A stretch of DNA of 64,000 nucleotides from Pelobates cultripes (GCA_933207985.1 OW240913.1:266933201-266997200), one strand, 5' to 3'. Numbered from the stretch's first letter, positions 43,051 to 55,378 are shown. Notes: a model not told the origin generated them from the sequence alone. Numbers and translations are program-made.

Positions 43051-43810
43051 TCATTTATTAAAACATTATGTAAAGATTGTAAAGACCCACAAGCTGTTGT
43101 AATTTAAAAAAAAAAAAATTGTATATTGTAACAGCCCCATTACAGTGGCTACATTTCTTTTGAATCAGAGCATCACACTACTTGATATCCTGGCAACCTG
43201 GCCTTTACAGATGATATGTTAGCTTTGTGTAGATTAAGAAAAAATACATAATAGATTAATTTTGAAATAAACGTTTAATGAGAGTTAAAAGTAGTATATC
43301 GTGCATTCAGGCATGCAATGCATCATGGGATTGTGAGATGTGTATTGTGGGATACAATAGTATGGACTTCAATCCAAATGTCAATGTCATACGGCTTTGA
43401 AACGCAGTTGAACTTATTGTCCTGTAGCAATGCCTGCTTTGATTTGGTCAGAGATTCCAAATGTTTTATCAATTGCCACTGGCATTCAAAGAGCCATTTC
43501 TAGTCACCAGTTTGCATGTGCCTTGTAATCAATTGCATTCCTTCCTTTTATTAGCTACGTTGTGTGACTATCATACATTTCCTTTAACCATCACATGCCT
43601 AACGTCCCAAAATTATTTCCCATTTTACATTGTTTCAGGCAAAACGGATGACTTGTTATCATTCCTTTATGACATATTTCAGAGGCTATAAGCATGTGAG
43701 CAATGGTTCTCAAAACCTGCTGATTGTTTCTGTCTGTCATTCCACATTTTGTAACATTCTTTACTTACCATATCAAGGACTCTACGATTCACAGTGGCAG
43801 CTAGTGAAAG
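43051..43810. other. intron, nothing recognised
   Basis: AT-rich intron with an A-run at 43106-43120. Open frames at 43318-43890 are not supported. Confidence 0.4.
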
Positions 43811-43962
43811 AGCTAGATCAGGGGTCGGAAACCTTTGGGATCCCAGATGTTGTGGACTACATCTCCCCTGATGTTTTGCCAGCATTATGACTGTAAGAGC
43901 ATTATGGGAGATGTAGTCCGCAATACCTGGAGTGCCAAAGGTTGCCTACTCCTGAGCTAGAC
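43811..43962. mobile_element. palindromic hAT-type MITE, second copy
   Basis: Octamers AGCTAGAT (43811-43818) and AGCTAGAC (43955-43962) match at 7 of 8 and flank 43819-43954. Ends CAGGGGTCGGAAACC and GGTTGCCTACTCCTG, arms with GTGGACTACATCTCCC and its inverse GGGAGATGTAGTCC. Same family as 4132-4265. Confidence 0.85.
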
Positions 43963-44772
43963 TCTACATGTAGAACTAGTCTGTCCCCTGACTTGCTGGT
44001 TATTGTCCACTTAATCTTTTGTAATCACCCTCTAATCCCCAACTCCATTAATAAATCAATAGATTATATAAAAGCAGACAAGGGAATATCTGAGGGGTTT
44101 ATACCCAGAAAATGAGTTTTTTTTCGAATACGACCCAAAATCCTTACATGATTAGTTGTTCAGCAGCATCTCCAGTCATCAATAAATATCATCAGTCTAA
44201 CCTTGATAATTATATTTTCATTGCAACAGAAACCGAGGGGGCCTTTAGCTACCAGTCTCCAACACCTAGACAATTAAATCATAATACAAGGGCATTTTAG
44301 AAGGAAGGGTTCACTGGATCACTGAATCAAATAATAATATGATATACACATTTTCATCTCTCAATGAAACTAATTAAAAATGTCTATATAAGCACATTGG
44401 TTGAAGAGCATAATCCTATTGTGTTATTATTTATATAGCTTAAACATTTTCCACAACTCTTTACAATTATACAGTGGAGTTATTAAAGAGCGAGCAATTT
44501 ACAGATGAAAATTATGTTGACAGACACAATTGGTGAACATGAAATCTTTGGTTTAAAATGTTCCTTTAAGGCACCTTTTATTATCACGCTGTGTCACAAG
44601 TAATAAAGTCCTTCCTGACACCATATTGGATATCGGAGTTATGATCTACACTAACTCTTCACTTAATCCATCACAAATAGGATACAAGAATGGAACTGAC
44701 AGAACATCACAATGTTGTCCTGGTTGCATGATGCCAGATGCATGTCTGTTTTTTGGGGGGGTTGTTGTTCTC
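43963..44772. other. intron, nothing recognised
   Basis: AT-rich intron without recognised features. Confidence 0.4.
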
Positions 44773-45216
44773 TTAAAGGATCACTATTGTGTCAGGAAAA
44801 CAAAGCGGTTTTCCTGACACTATAGTGCCCTGAGGGTGCCACCACCCTCAGGGTCCTCCTCCCGTGGCGCTGAAGCAGCTTACCTTATTCCAGCGCCTGA
44901 CTCCCTCAGCGCTGGTGACCTCTCCTCCCCTGTCCGACGTCAGCAGAGCCGAATGCGCATGCGCGGCAAGTGCCGCGTGCGCATTCAAAGTGTCCATAGG
45001 AAAGCATTTCTCAATGCTTTCCTATGGTCGCTCTGCGCGATGGAAGAATAATATGCCTCCAGTGTCGCAGATGCGCCTCTAGTGGCTGTCCGGAAGACAT
45101 AGAAGTTTCTCTGACACTGCTATGTTTGCATCTGAAGGGTGAAAAAACTTGAGGGATCTGGCACCCAGACCACTTCATTGAGCTGAAGTGGTCTGGGTGA
45201 CTATAGTGTCCCTTTA
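44773..45216 (+). mobile_element. T2-like MITE, complete (444 bp)
   Basis: TTAA at both ends. The left subterminal region is a foldback (TGTGTCAGGAAAAC...GTTTTCCTGACAC type) and the right end reads GGTCTGGGTGACTATAGTGTCCC. Interior holds CCATAGGAAAGCATTTCTCA with its inverse AATGCTTTCCTATGG, and GATGCGCCTCTAGTGGCTGTC. It is the same subfamily as 46153-46616 but in opposite orientation. Confidence 0.85.
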
Positions 45217-46152
45217 AAGAAAGGGGGAAAAAACACTTGCTGCTCATGTTCAACCTGGTTTTTCCCACTTTACTTATGTTCCATTAGGCATGATATTAAT
45301 AACAAAATACAGCTCTCAACTTTTCTTATAAACCACTGCTTCCAGCAAGAGAGTTGTAGATCACACATACTGCATGCACACATAAAATTAATTGGATGAC
45401 AGCTATCTTCTATAAAAACTTTCATGTGTGCATCTGCAACCTTGCATGTAACAGATGTGTTCAAAGTTTGTGTCATAGATACTTAAACTATCCCATAGCT
45501 ACCATCTTTTATACTGACCCCAGCAAGTAAGCGATACACTCCTCTCTCTGTCAATGAAGCCAGCTGTCCTATTGACGCATTGACACAGCTTTATTGCGCT
45601 TATAACAGCACCTGCTCCAGGAGAACATCAGGTTAGACACCGGGCACATAGCTCCATTTTCCAACATGGCACTTTAAGAAAATAAAATTTCAGGCGCATA
45701 CTGACTGTATCAAGAATTTGCTTTTATCTCTTTCCTTTCAGTCCCCTTCATGACAGTAAACTCATCTAGTAAAGTTTACAATTAGAAAATTTGCTTATGT
45801 AGAAATTAATATTAGACAAAGATTTGTTCAAAGTTAATAAGACCTGATAAGTTAACAGACTTGAAATAGTTGGACTTAATAAAGCTGTTAAATTTGACTA
45901 AGTCAGCTGGGATTTTTTTCCAAATCAGCTGTTTGGGCCTAAATGTTTTAAATTGGTTAAACACTTGACACAACTTCCTGTTTACGCAATAACTCTAATA
46001 GAGTATAAGCAAGAACTCAAGTGTGTTCCACAGCATTTTAAAAGCAAGGAAAAAATATAGATGAGACCAGCAAAAAAAAAAAAAAAAAGATTTAAAAAAG
46101 GCTTATACAGAGAAGAGAAGAAATTAAGCAATGTTTCTATATATTCTCTTCA
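45217..46152. other. intron between inverted MITE pair
   Basis: AT-rich, with an A-run at 46072-46088. No feature recognised. Confidence 0.4.
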
Positions 46153-46616
46153 TTAAGGGACACTATAGTCACCCAGACCACTTCAGCTCAATGAAGTGGT
46201 CTGGGTGCCAGGTCCCTCAGGTTTTAACCCTTCAGATGTAAACATAGCAGTGTTAATCCAGCCTCTAGTGGCTGTCTCCCTGACAGCCGCTAGAGGCGCA
46301 TCTGCGACGCTGGATGCGAAATTCGCATCCAGCGTGCAGAACGTCCATAGGAAAGCATTGAGAAATGCTTTCCTATGGACTATTTGAATGCGCGTGCGGC
46401 ACTTGCCGCGCATGCGCATTCTGCTCCACACGGGAGCTGACGTCGGTGGGGGAGGAGAGGTCAACAGCACCGAGGGAGCCCGGCGCTGGATTAAGGTAAA
46501 CAGCTGAAGGGATTTTCAGCGCCATGGGAGTGGGACCCTGAGGGTGGGGGCACCCTTAGAGCACTATAGTGTCAGGAAAACTGGTTTGTTTTCCTGACAC
46601 TATAGTGATCCTTTAG
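46153..46616 (-). mobile_element. T2-like MITE, complete (464 bp)
   Basis: Left TTAA then GGGACACTATAGTCACCCAG, right CCTGACACTATAGTGATCC followed by TTAG (mutated TTAA). Interior words TCCAGCCTCTAGTGGCTGTC, CGTCCATAGGAAAGCATTG and GCCGCGCATGCGCATTC identify the subfamily. Strand is given relative to 44773-45216. Confidence 0.85.
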
Positions 46617-48675
46617 TAATATTTGCCCTGGCTGTGCCTTGTCTGAGCTGGATTATGATGCCAGTGGCCAAATCTTCAATGTAAATTTTAAACACAACTT
46701 GTGTGATTTTCAATGTTTTATTCAACTGTGTAATTTACAAAGTGTCTGTTCCCATTTATACTCGGGTATATATTTGCAATTATGCAGCCTGCAGCACACT
46801 TCTTATACCAGTGTTGGGATCTTAGCAAACCAGTGATATCTAAATGCATGTGACCTTTGGCAGGTGCTGTTACTGATTCAGCTTTCTTACGCGCTGAGTG
46901 CAGGACACGCAGAACTACGATTGCAAAACAGGATCCACATTGCTGACATTACAGCACACAGAGAAATAAAAAAAAAAAATCAAGCCAAAACCAGAAATAT
47001 ATTGCTAATGCACAAAAAATGCAAACTCTGTTTAAAGGAAGTCCCACTACTGTCTGTTACCACTTTTGTAAGGAAACAAAAAAAAGAATGCACATAACTA
47101 TAAGCCAACATGCAAACTTACTTGGGTTCACTTAAGGAAATCTAAATGTCAGCTGAGTAAATACTGGTATATATCTTTACTGGCGTAATAGCTGTGCCTG
47201 GAGCCACCACCTTTCAAAAATCCAGAGTGTGAATGCAAATAAAAAACATGGCGTATTTATTTAAAATGACTCAGACTGCATTCCTGCTAAAAAATAAATT
47301 AAAAAATAAATTAAAAATTTTTTTTACAAAAATCAGATTTTCCAAGTTGCACTTGGCAAAATAAATGTGGGATAACTGCATAATATAATTTGTAAGACTC
47401 TTGTGTTACTTTCAAATCAAAGCACGCTGCAAAGTAAGCACTCCAGCGACAGTTAAACTGTTTAAGAAGATCTGTTTAAAAGTAACAAAGCTGCATTTGG
47501 TATTAATCTTGCACTATGTATTTTTAAGGGCATTATTTTTAACTCTTTCCCTACTCTTACATCATGGACAACCCATTTGAGACGTCTCTCTTGCAGTCTC
47601 AAGGTTTTCCTCTGGTGAACACAGGGCAAAATTCTGAAGTATACTGTGAGCACATGATTAAACCTGATTGGCCAGTTAGTCAATCCAGGGCATTTCTGCC
47701 TGTGCAAGAGAGCTTCTCCAGTGTCTAGCACACTGCAGTGGTTATGGTGCCAGGAATGACCTGGCACTCCTCTGTTACAGTCGATTTTGGTTGAATGGTT
47801 TAATTTCTTACCTGCGGTTCGTAGGGCTCTCTGCCTCCATTACTAACGCCAAAATGATGGAAGGTACTACGTTTTCTAAGCCTTCCTGAGCTAAGCCCTG
47901 TACTGTAGGGTTTGACTGAGTGACCAGTCGATGCTCTCAGCCATGTTTGTGTTTAGCTGTAATTTTCCTTTTACTGTACCTACACATATTATATTCAGTT
48001 TTTCTCGCCATTAAATGGTCTTTCTAAAGATACCATTACTTTCATCATATCATATAATTTACTATAAATTTATTTAATAAAGTATGATGAAAAAACGTTA
48101 AAAAAAACACTTTTTCTAACTATGACCCCCAAAATCTGTACGCATCTACCACCGCCAAAAAACACCCATGCTAAATAGTTTCTAAATTTTGTCCTGAGTT
48201 TAGAAATACCCAATGTTAACATGTTCTTAGCTTTTTTTTGCAAGTTATAGGGCAAGAAGTACAAGTAGGTGTCACGTATTCATCCACATATAAAAATGTG
48301 ATTAATGACATTTACTGTCCTGACAGGAAAAGTTGTGCCGAGCAGCAATGAAATCCACATGAGGGTTTGTGCTGAGCAGCAATTATGCAAATGGTAACCT
48401 GATAACTGCCTTTGGGGTCAAAGGCCAATTACAGCCTATCAGATCCAGAGGAGGGGTATTTAGGCCCAGTTCTCATCCTGCTCAGTGCCCTGTCATGGTT
48501 TCCCTGGTGGTTGTCCGAGAGCGCGTTCCTGATTCAAGTTTCTGCTGGTTTTTGACTTAGGCTTTGATTTTGACTTCCCTGTATTCTGTATCCCTGACTT
48601 CTGGCTTTCCCTTATCGTTGTGTTTCTTTCTGTATCCCCTGACCTTGGCAAGTATCCTGACTATTCTTTGGTACG
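46617..48675. other. intron, mostly unrecognised
   Basis: A T2-like scrap (CAGTGGTTATGGTGCCAGG) lies near 47733-47770. 48360-48670 is a more GC-rich block with alternating TGACTT/CCTGAC words that looks like a dispersed repeat I cannot name. The rest is AT-rich with A-runs. Confidence 0.4.
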
Positions 48676-49154
48676 TTAAAGGGACACCGTGGGCACTGTA
48701 TCTGCTTCATCTCATTAAACTGGTTATAATATCTGGAGTCCCCTGGTACCATCATTTCTTTCAGCATTAAACAGTTTTTAATGTTGTAATGTTTTAATGC
48801 TAAACAAGAGTCCACGGCAGTCTATCCCCTCTGTGCTGCTTTGGCTAATAAGGAAGTATTACCCTGAGAGGCAATGGGCAGCTGTGATTGGCTGAGAGTG
48901 TCAGCTGACTGCTTTTAACCTGTCAGAGCTCCAACGGACGGTATGGATGGGTATGACAACAAGGAAGTGTGTAATCTCTGCCTTAGCTACACATACAGAA
49001 GGTGCCGGACTGTGGGTGGCCAGGGACTCTTATTTTGTGGCATACTACACGAACATGGTACAACACTGAATGGAGGGACAGTGCCAGGCCACTCCAGGCA
49101 CTATAACCAATTCAAAGAGACAAAGTGGTTATAGTGACTACAGTGTCCCTTTAA
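48676..49154. mobile_element. T2-like MITE, complete
   Basis: TTAA at both ends (48676-48679, 49151-49154). Left TTAAAGGGACACCGTGGGCACT, right AGTGACTACAGTGTCCC. The subterminal words ATAACCAATTCA and TTAAACTGGTTATAAT show an internal inverse pairing. Confidence 0.8.
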
Positions 49155-49339
49155 GTACAGCCATTCTAAGGCCCGATAATACATTACCTATTAGTCATCT
49201 GTGTGACACAATTCTACGTGCTGGATCAACTAATAATCCTGACAGTAGGAGGACATCGCTGTTTCAAAATATAAATTTTTAAAATTTATCAATAGTGACA
49301 TTGTAACACTATTATCTGGCATAAATCTCCGAATCCCAC

Positions 49340-49930
49340 CTCACATGTACATACTTTTTTAAAGTAGACAACCCAGGGTATTCAATATGGGGTATGTCCA
49401 GTAATTTTAGTAGCCACTTGCCAAAGTTAGCATTTATATTTGTTTGTGTGTTTAAAAATGCAAAAAACAACTATGAACGCTAACTTTGGCCAGTGTTTGT
49501 GACTAAGTGGCTACTAAAAAAGACAACATACCGCATTTGCAATACCTAGGGTTGTCTTCTTTTGCAAATGGTATGCCATCATGGGGGTAATTGTCATTCC
49601 TGGGCTACCATACGCTCTCAAAGGCAACATAACCAAACTGGCAAATTTCAATGTGGAAAAAATGGAAAATCAAGCCTTATATTTGACCCTGTAACTTTCA
49701 AAAACACTATAAAACCTGTACATGGGGGTACTGTTATACTCAGGAAGCTTCGCTGAACACAATATTAGTGTTTTAAAACAGTAAAACATATCACAACAAT
49801 ATCATCAGTGAAAGTGCCGTTTGTGTGTGAAAAATGCAAAAAACACTTTCACTTCAAACTTTCAATATACATATTTAGATATTTGACGTCTACGTGTATA
49901 TTTATGAAATTTATGTAATTATGAATATAT
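49340..49930. repeat. foldback repeat family, copy 1
   Basis: Shares long stretches with 50740-51570: words GGGTATGTCCAGT, TAGTAGCCACTT, TTTGGCCAGTGTTTGTGACT, GGCTACTAAAAAAGAC, GCAAATGGTATGCCATCAT, AAACCTGTACATGGGGG, CGCTGAACACA. Part is a foldback centred near 49465. The copy begins without a clear end. Confidence 0.75.
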
Positions 49931-49941
49931 ATATATCATAT

Positions 49942-50010
<69 letters not shown>
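49930..50010. repeat. (TA)n microsatellite
   Basis: About 35 TA units ending in CACACACA. Confidence 0.95.
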
Positions 50011-50014
<4 letters not shown>

Positions 50015-50149
50015 TTTTGGTCATGCATGGGTTAACAATCATATAAAAACATATATTAATATCAAGATACAGTTAGAATAAAATTACACACATATATATA
50101 TACACAAAAAATATATAAGCAAGGCACTCCTCCTTTACAATCTTACAGA

Positions 50150-50290
50150 AAATCTTGATCTTGATAAAGACCCCGGGAGGGTCGAAACGTCGATTTTTGT
50201 GCATTTCACAGCCTATGTATTTTTTATGATACATTAAATAACTTTGCCTCACTAAACTGAAGACCTAGTGTGCTCTCTTGACCTATTTTG
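50150..50290 (+). repeat. possible Penelope-like 3' tail
   Basis: GATAAAGACCCCGGGAGGGTCGAAACGTCG followed by TTTGTGC and an AT-rich tail with ATTAAATAACTTTGCC. The small GC-rich stem next to GAAACG is a form common near the 3' ends of Penelope-like elements; this assignment is inference only. Confidence 0.35.
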
Positions 50291-50291
50291 C

Positions 50292-50293
<2 letters not shown>

Positions 50294-50370
<77 letters not shown>
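50294..50370. repeat. (TG)n(TA)n microsatellite
   Basis: About 24 TG units followed by about 14 TA units. Confidence 0.95.
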
Positions 50371-50373
<3 letters not shown>

Positions 50374-50418
50374 TTTATTAGTTTTTTTTTATTTTTTATA
50401 TTTTATAATTTATAGATA

Positions 50419-51705
50419 TTAACCCCTTAAGGACGGAGCCAAATGTACACGTTGTGAACGAAACAAAATGTAAACAAAACCTGGCATTTGCACTACATGT
50501 CTGTCCAACCGTAATTCACCTCTTTCATATTAAATGCACCCACCCTTATTAAATATCATTTTATTCAGGGGAAACAGGGCTTTCATTTAATATCAAATAT
50601 TTAGCTATGATACATAATTTAATATGAAAAAAAGGGAGAAAATAAGATTTTTAAAAAAATTTTTTTAGTTCTACATGACATTTTAACTGTCAATGTCATA
50701 ATACCGTTTGCTTTTACTGCAATAAAATACACATATTTGTATTCCACGATGTCTCACGTGTAAAACAGTACTCCCTATGTACAGGTTTTATAGCGTTTTG
50801 GGAAGTAACAGGGTCAAATATAGCACGTTACATTTGAAATTGAAATTCGCCTGATTGGTTACGTTGCCTTTGGGACTTTATAGTAGCCCAGGAATGAAAT
50901 TTACACCCATAATGGCATACCATTTGCAATAGTAGACAACCCAAGGTATTGCAAATGGGGTATGTCCAGTCTTTTTAGTAGCCATTTGGTCACAAACACT
51001 GGCCAAAGTTAGCGTTAGTATTTGTTTGTGTGTGAAAAATGCAAAAAACGCCAATTTTGGCCAGTGTTTGTGACTAAGTGGCTACTAAAAAAGACTGGAC
51101 ATACCCTGTTTGCAATACCTTGGGTTGTCTACTATTGCAAATGGTATGCCATCATAGGGGTAATTTTCATTCTTGGGCTACCATAGGGTCTCAAAGGCAA
51201 CGTACCCAATCTGGCGAATTTTAATGTGAAAAAAATGAAACACAAGCCTTATATTTGATACTGTAACTTTTGAAAACATAAAACCTGTACATGAGGGGTA
51301 CTGTTGTACTCGGGAGACTTCGCTGAACACAAATATTTGTGTTTCAAAACAGTAAAAAGTATCGCAGCAATAATATCGTCCGTGTAAGTGCTGTTTGTGC
51401 GTGAAAAATGCAAAAAAAGTCACTTTTACTGGCGATATCATCATTGTAATACATTTCACTGTTTTGAAACACTAATATTTGTGTTTAGCGAAGTCCCCCG
51501 AGTAGAACAGTACCCCACATGTACAGGTTTTATGGTGTCTTGGAAAGTTATAGGGTTAAATATAGTGCTAGCAAATTAAATTCCATTTACTTTCGGCATG
51601 GGTTGTCAGGCAGGTCCCGCTAATTGTAATTAATTAAGATACTCAATTATGTAAAAATATTACATAAATATATGTAGAATTAATATATGTATATATATAC
51701 GTATG

Positions 51706-51750
<45 letters not shown>

Positions 51751-51775
51751 ATTTAAAATATTTTTATTTATATAT

Positions 51776-51818
<43 letters not shown>

Positions 51819-52005
51819 TATACGTATATATTTATGTATATAGATATATATATTATTTTGTTCTACATGTATTTTGATATAAATATATATTAATATCACA
51901 ATTCAGTTAGAACGAAATAACACATCTATGTTTTAATTATTTTTATTTTATTTTTTAACGTATTTACATATTTAATTTTTTTATATTATATATAAATATA
52001 TATAT

Positions 52006-52049
<44 letters not shown>

Positions 52050-52075
52050 ATCAGTATCAGTCTACGTGTAATTTG

Positions 52076-52118
<43 letters not shown>

Positions 52119-52158
52119 AGTGGAATACACCTAGACAGTGTATGAGTGTGTGTATGTA

Positions 52159-52216
<58 letters not shown>

Positions 52217-52540
52217 ATCTAAGTATATATTTTTTTTTTTTACACTTTTAACTTTTATTTATTTTTATTTTCAGCCAGCAGTGGGACCACCTGTCATTAC
52301 AGGCAGCCCCCCTGCTGGCAATGCAGGAGGCAGCTATCCCGGCCATGTGATTGTGAGGTCCTTGCGAGGACCTCACTCTCACATGTCCGGGGGGGCTTCC
52401 AGGGGGTCGGACGTGCCGCGGGGGGCTCCCTGGGAGTCCCCCCAACTGCGATTGCCGGCGTGGGACCGCCGGCGACCGGGTAAGTAATGAAAGACCTAAA
52501 ATAGGGCGTAATAGTATGCCCTCCAGTCTTAAGGGGTAAA
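50419..52540. mobile_element. ~2.1-kb non-autonomous element with CCCCTTAAGGAC ends
   Basis: Left TTAA-CCCCTTAAGGACGGAGCC (50419) and right GTCTTAAGGGG-TAAA (52526-52540) give inverted ends like those of the 80-bp MITE at 7186-7265. Inside are successive foldbacks: one centred near 51053 (arms about 50886-51050 and 51056-51180, with GGGTTGTCTACTATTGCAAA and its inverse) and one centred near 51400. Then long (TA)n tracts (51710-52222) and a GC-rich 3' part with CCTGTCATTACAGGCAGCCC. No transposase is seen. The right TTAA is mutated, so the boundary is a proposal. Confidence 0.6.
51710..52222. repeat. (TA)n tracts
   Basis: Four long TA runs (about 51712-51744, 51780-51814, 52010-52046, 52082-52112, and 52168-52214) separated by short AT-rich spacers. 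Coding calls across them are artefacts. Confidence 0.9.
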
Positions 52541-52691
52541 ACAAATCCTCTGGAGTGCTCTTTTCAACATTTCGTGTGTATGTATGTATGTGTGTGTGTA
52601 TATATATATATAAAATTCCAATATCCCCCGCACTCACGCTTAATAAATTTCCAATTTGCCGGGTGCCATAGCCTGGACTCCTATAGTACAA

Positions 52692-52926
52692 TCTGCCAAA
52701 AAATAGCTGCTCACCGGTCTTTAAAAAACTCCAATGCTTTAATTAGTTCAAGTTAAAATAAGAAATCAACGTTTCAGTCCCCGCTCAGGACTTTCCTCAG
52801 GGTAACAGAACAACGTTACCCTGAGGAAAGTCCCGAGCGGGGACTGAAACGTTGGTTTCTTATTTTAACTTGAACTAATTAAAGCATTGGAGTTTTTTAA
52901 AGACCGGAGAGCAGCTATTTTTTGGC

Positions 52927-52929
<3 letters not shown>
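52692..52929. repeat. near-perfect 238-bp hairpin
   Basis: Left arm 52692-52806 and right arm 52815-52929 are reverse complements with few mismatches; the loop is 8 nt (52807-52814). The arms include ACGTTTCAGTCCCCGCTC and CTTTCCTCAGGGTAAC. The same motif, in diverged form, occurs at 57431-57466. Flanked by TA runs on both sides. Confidence 0.9.

Positions 52930-53010
<81 letters not shown>
52930..53010. repeat. (TA)n(CA)n microsatellite
   Basis: About 35 TA units followed by about 8 CA units. Confidence 0.95.
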
Positions 53011-53014
<4 letters not shown>

Positions 53015-53073
53015 TTAGTATGACATTATATATTTAAGATATATAAATATATATTATATAGATATAATAAATG

Positions 53074-53415
53074 TGTGTGTGTGTGTGTATATATATATAT
53101 TTATTTTATTTTTTTTCCATTTTTTTTATTTACTAAACATAATTTTTATTTTATTTTACAGCAGCAGGGAGACTGCCTGTCAGTTTAGGCAGTCCCCCTG
53201 CAGGCAGATACACAGGCACCTATTGCGGCCATGCCTACGCTCTTTCAGAGTGATCACATGGCCCGCGGGGGCCCAATTTGCAGAGTGGGTACTGTCTGGG
53301 CTGTCAGGCAGTCCCCCAAGACCGGGAGCAACACCGATAGCCGTCAGAGGACCGGCGGCAATCGGGTTAGTACTAAGGAATACCACGGACGTACTAGGTA
53401 CGTCCATGGTCCTTA
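53074..53415. repeat. partial copy of the CCCCTTAAGG element, 3' part
   Basis: (TG)n(TA)n, then TTTATTTTACAGCAGCAGG and CTGTCAGTTTAGGCAGTCCC, closely resembling 52240-52340, with GGCCATG and a terminal GTCCTTAAGGACC near 53408-53420. A second copy of the right half of the 2.1-kb element. Confidence 0.6.
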
Positions 53416-53455
53416 AGGACCATATTTGTTGGACGTACCTAGGCTGACCGCAGTC

Positions 53456-54011
53456 CTTTACGGGACACTACAGTCACCAAAACAACTTTAGCTTAAGGAA
53501 GCAGTTTTAGTGTATAGATTATGATCCTGCAGTCTCACTGCTCAAATCTCAGCAATGTAAGAGTTAATTCCATTTTGTTTCTGTCCCTGCAGCCCTAGTC
53601 ACCTCCCCTGGCTGTGACTCACACACCATGCATTGAAAAAAATTGGTTTCACTTTCAATTAGATGTAACTAACTTTAAAAGATCTTATTACCTGCTCTCT
53701 AACGTGTACTTTAATCAAACACAGAATGCTTCTGTGAGGTCTAGCAAGCTATCAACAGTGCAGGGGATAATACATTTTACATTAAATAGAATTTGCAAAG
53801 AAGGAGTGTAAACAGTAGCTGACTCTTTACAGGAGGTGTTTAGGAAGGCTGTGCAAGTCACATGCAGGGAGGTGTGACTAGTGTGCAAAATTAAAGTGAT
53901 TTAACTCCTAAATGGCAGAAAACTGAGCAGTGACACTGCAGGGAAATGATCTATACACCAAAACTGCTTTAATAAGCTAAAGTTGCTTTGGTGACCATAG
54001 TGTCCCTTTAA
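53456..54011. mobile_element. T2-like MITE, complete (~556 bp)
   Basis: Left TTTACGGGACACTACAGTCACC, right GGTGACCATAGTGTCCC then TTAA (54008-54011). Internal foldback CAAAACAACTTTAGC / GCTAAAGTTGCTTTGG. The truncated relative is at 3612-3990. Confidence 0.8.
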
Positions 54012-54404
54012 GGGGTTAAACACAATACAAATAGCATAAAACAGTACATTCCGTAACCTTAAACACCCTTTCCAGGAACACATTCAATACATTCCCCGAG
54101 TGACTCAGATGAAATAGTACACCTTATGTTTACAGATACGTCCGCAGATTATAAATTTTACCTCACCTATAATTTCTCGCTTTCCCTATAGAAAAAAGCC
54201 TACAATATGTTAGTCAACAGAAATTACTACCACCAAAGAGGCAACAGACAATGAGATTCTTGTCATGTAAAAAGCAGTCATAGCTCTTTTTAATAAAGAA
54301 GAAGCAAGCTGTCAACTAGTTAAGCACTGAGCAAGGTATGGCCTTTCACTAAATAATAAGCAAACAGACAACTAATTAAAAGGTAGTTTATCTAAATAAA
54401 AGTC
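54012..54404. other. intron, degenerate repeats
   Basis: AT-rich. From 54300 onward words such as GTCAACTAGTTAAG and GACAACTAATTAAA look like eroded units of the adjoining 40-bp minisatellite. Confidence 0.4.
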
Positions 54405-54542
54405 AAACAGTCAGCTAGTTACGTCATTTTACTAAGTGACAGGTAAGCAGTCAGCTAGTTACGTCATTTCACTAAGTGACAGGTAAGCAGTCACCTAGTT
54501 ACATCATTTCACTAAGTGACAGGTAAGCAGTCAGCTAGTTAG
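54405..54542. repeat. 40-bp tandem repeat, ~3.4 copies
   Basis: Unit CAGTCAGCTAGTTACGTCAT followed by TTYACTAAGTGACAGGTAAG; copies start at about 54409, 54449, 54489 and 54529. Differences between copies are single bases. No spacers, so not CRISPR-like. Confidence 0.9.
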
Positions 54543-55035
54543 GTTCACTCACCGGAGAGCAGACTCAAGTAGCCAGCTAATGAGTTCTACTCACTAACGA
54601 AGATGCAATCAGTGAGACAGATTCACTAACATAAATATATATTTTAAAAAAAACACACTCAAAAGTTTAGAAAGAGACTAAACATGTTTAACCAACCATT
54701 GTAACTACTTCTGCTCCTTTTGGTAACTAAAAAGACCCTAACCCCAATTTATCTTCACCTCACCAGCCCCACAACTGTGACCAAACGGGACCAAACACAA
54801 CAAACCCAGACTAACTAGGTAGGGAGAGACAAACCCAAGCTGGTAATATATAACACACCCCACCCACAAACCATACAATCCTAACAGTTATCTACCTATG
54901 CCAGCCTCCTACCCCTGTCAAGGCCCCCTTTCACTAAACTCCATTCGCTGTATGGGGTTACATGACGGAATGCACAATTGCATACACTCAGTTGGGAGAA
55001 AATAAACAGACTCTTAACTACCCCTTAAAACCCCT
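54543..55035. other. intron, nothing recognised
   Basis: Purine/C-rich non-coding sequence rich in AACCC and ACCC words. No feature recognised. Confidence 0.4.
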
Positions 55036-55378
55036 TCAGGAGCTTACCTTAATCCAGCGCCAGGCTCCCTCGGCGCTGGTGACCTCTCCTCCCCTGCTGA
55101 CGTCAGCGGAGCCGAATGCACATGCGCGGCAAGTGCTGCGTGCGCATTCATTGTCCATAGGAAAGCATTTGTCAATGCTTTCCTGTGGACGCTCTGTGCG
55201 ATGGAGGCGAAATGTGCCTCCAGCATCGCAGATACGCCTCTAGTGGCGGTCCGGAAGACAGCCACTAGAGGCTCTATTAACCCCAAAAGTAAACATAGCT
55301 GTTTCTCTGAAACTGCTATGTTTGCATCTGAAGGGTTAAAACCTGACGGACCTGGCACCCAGACCACTTCATTGAGCT
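55036..55378 (+). mobile_element. T2-like MITE, both ends missing
   Basis: Interior closely like 44773-45216 in the same orientation: AGCGCCAGGCTCCCTCGGCG, GTCCATAGGAAAGCATTTGTCA, GATACGCCTCTAGTGGCGGTC, GGCACCCAGACCACTTCATT. Both TTAA ends are absent. Confidence 0.8.

Noticed and set aside
52146..52487. Open frame starting in alternating Tyr-Ile
   Set aside because: It runs through a (TA)n tract and into a dispersed repeat; no domain.
54405..54542. Evenly spaced repeats that might suggest a CRISPR array
   Set aside because: Repeats are contiguous 40-bp units without unique spacers, in a vertebrate intron; a minisatellite.
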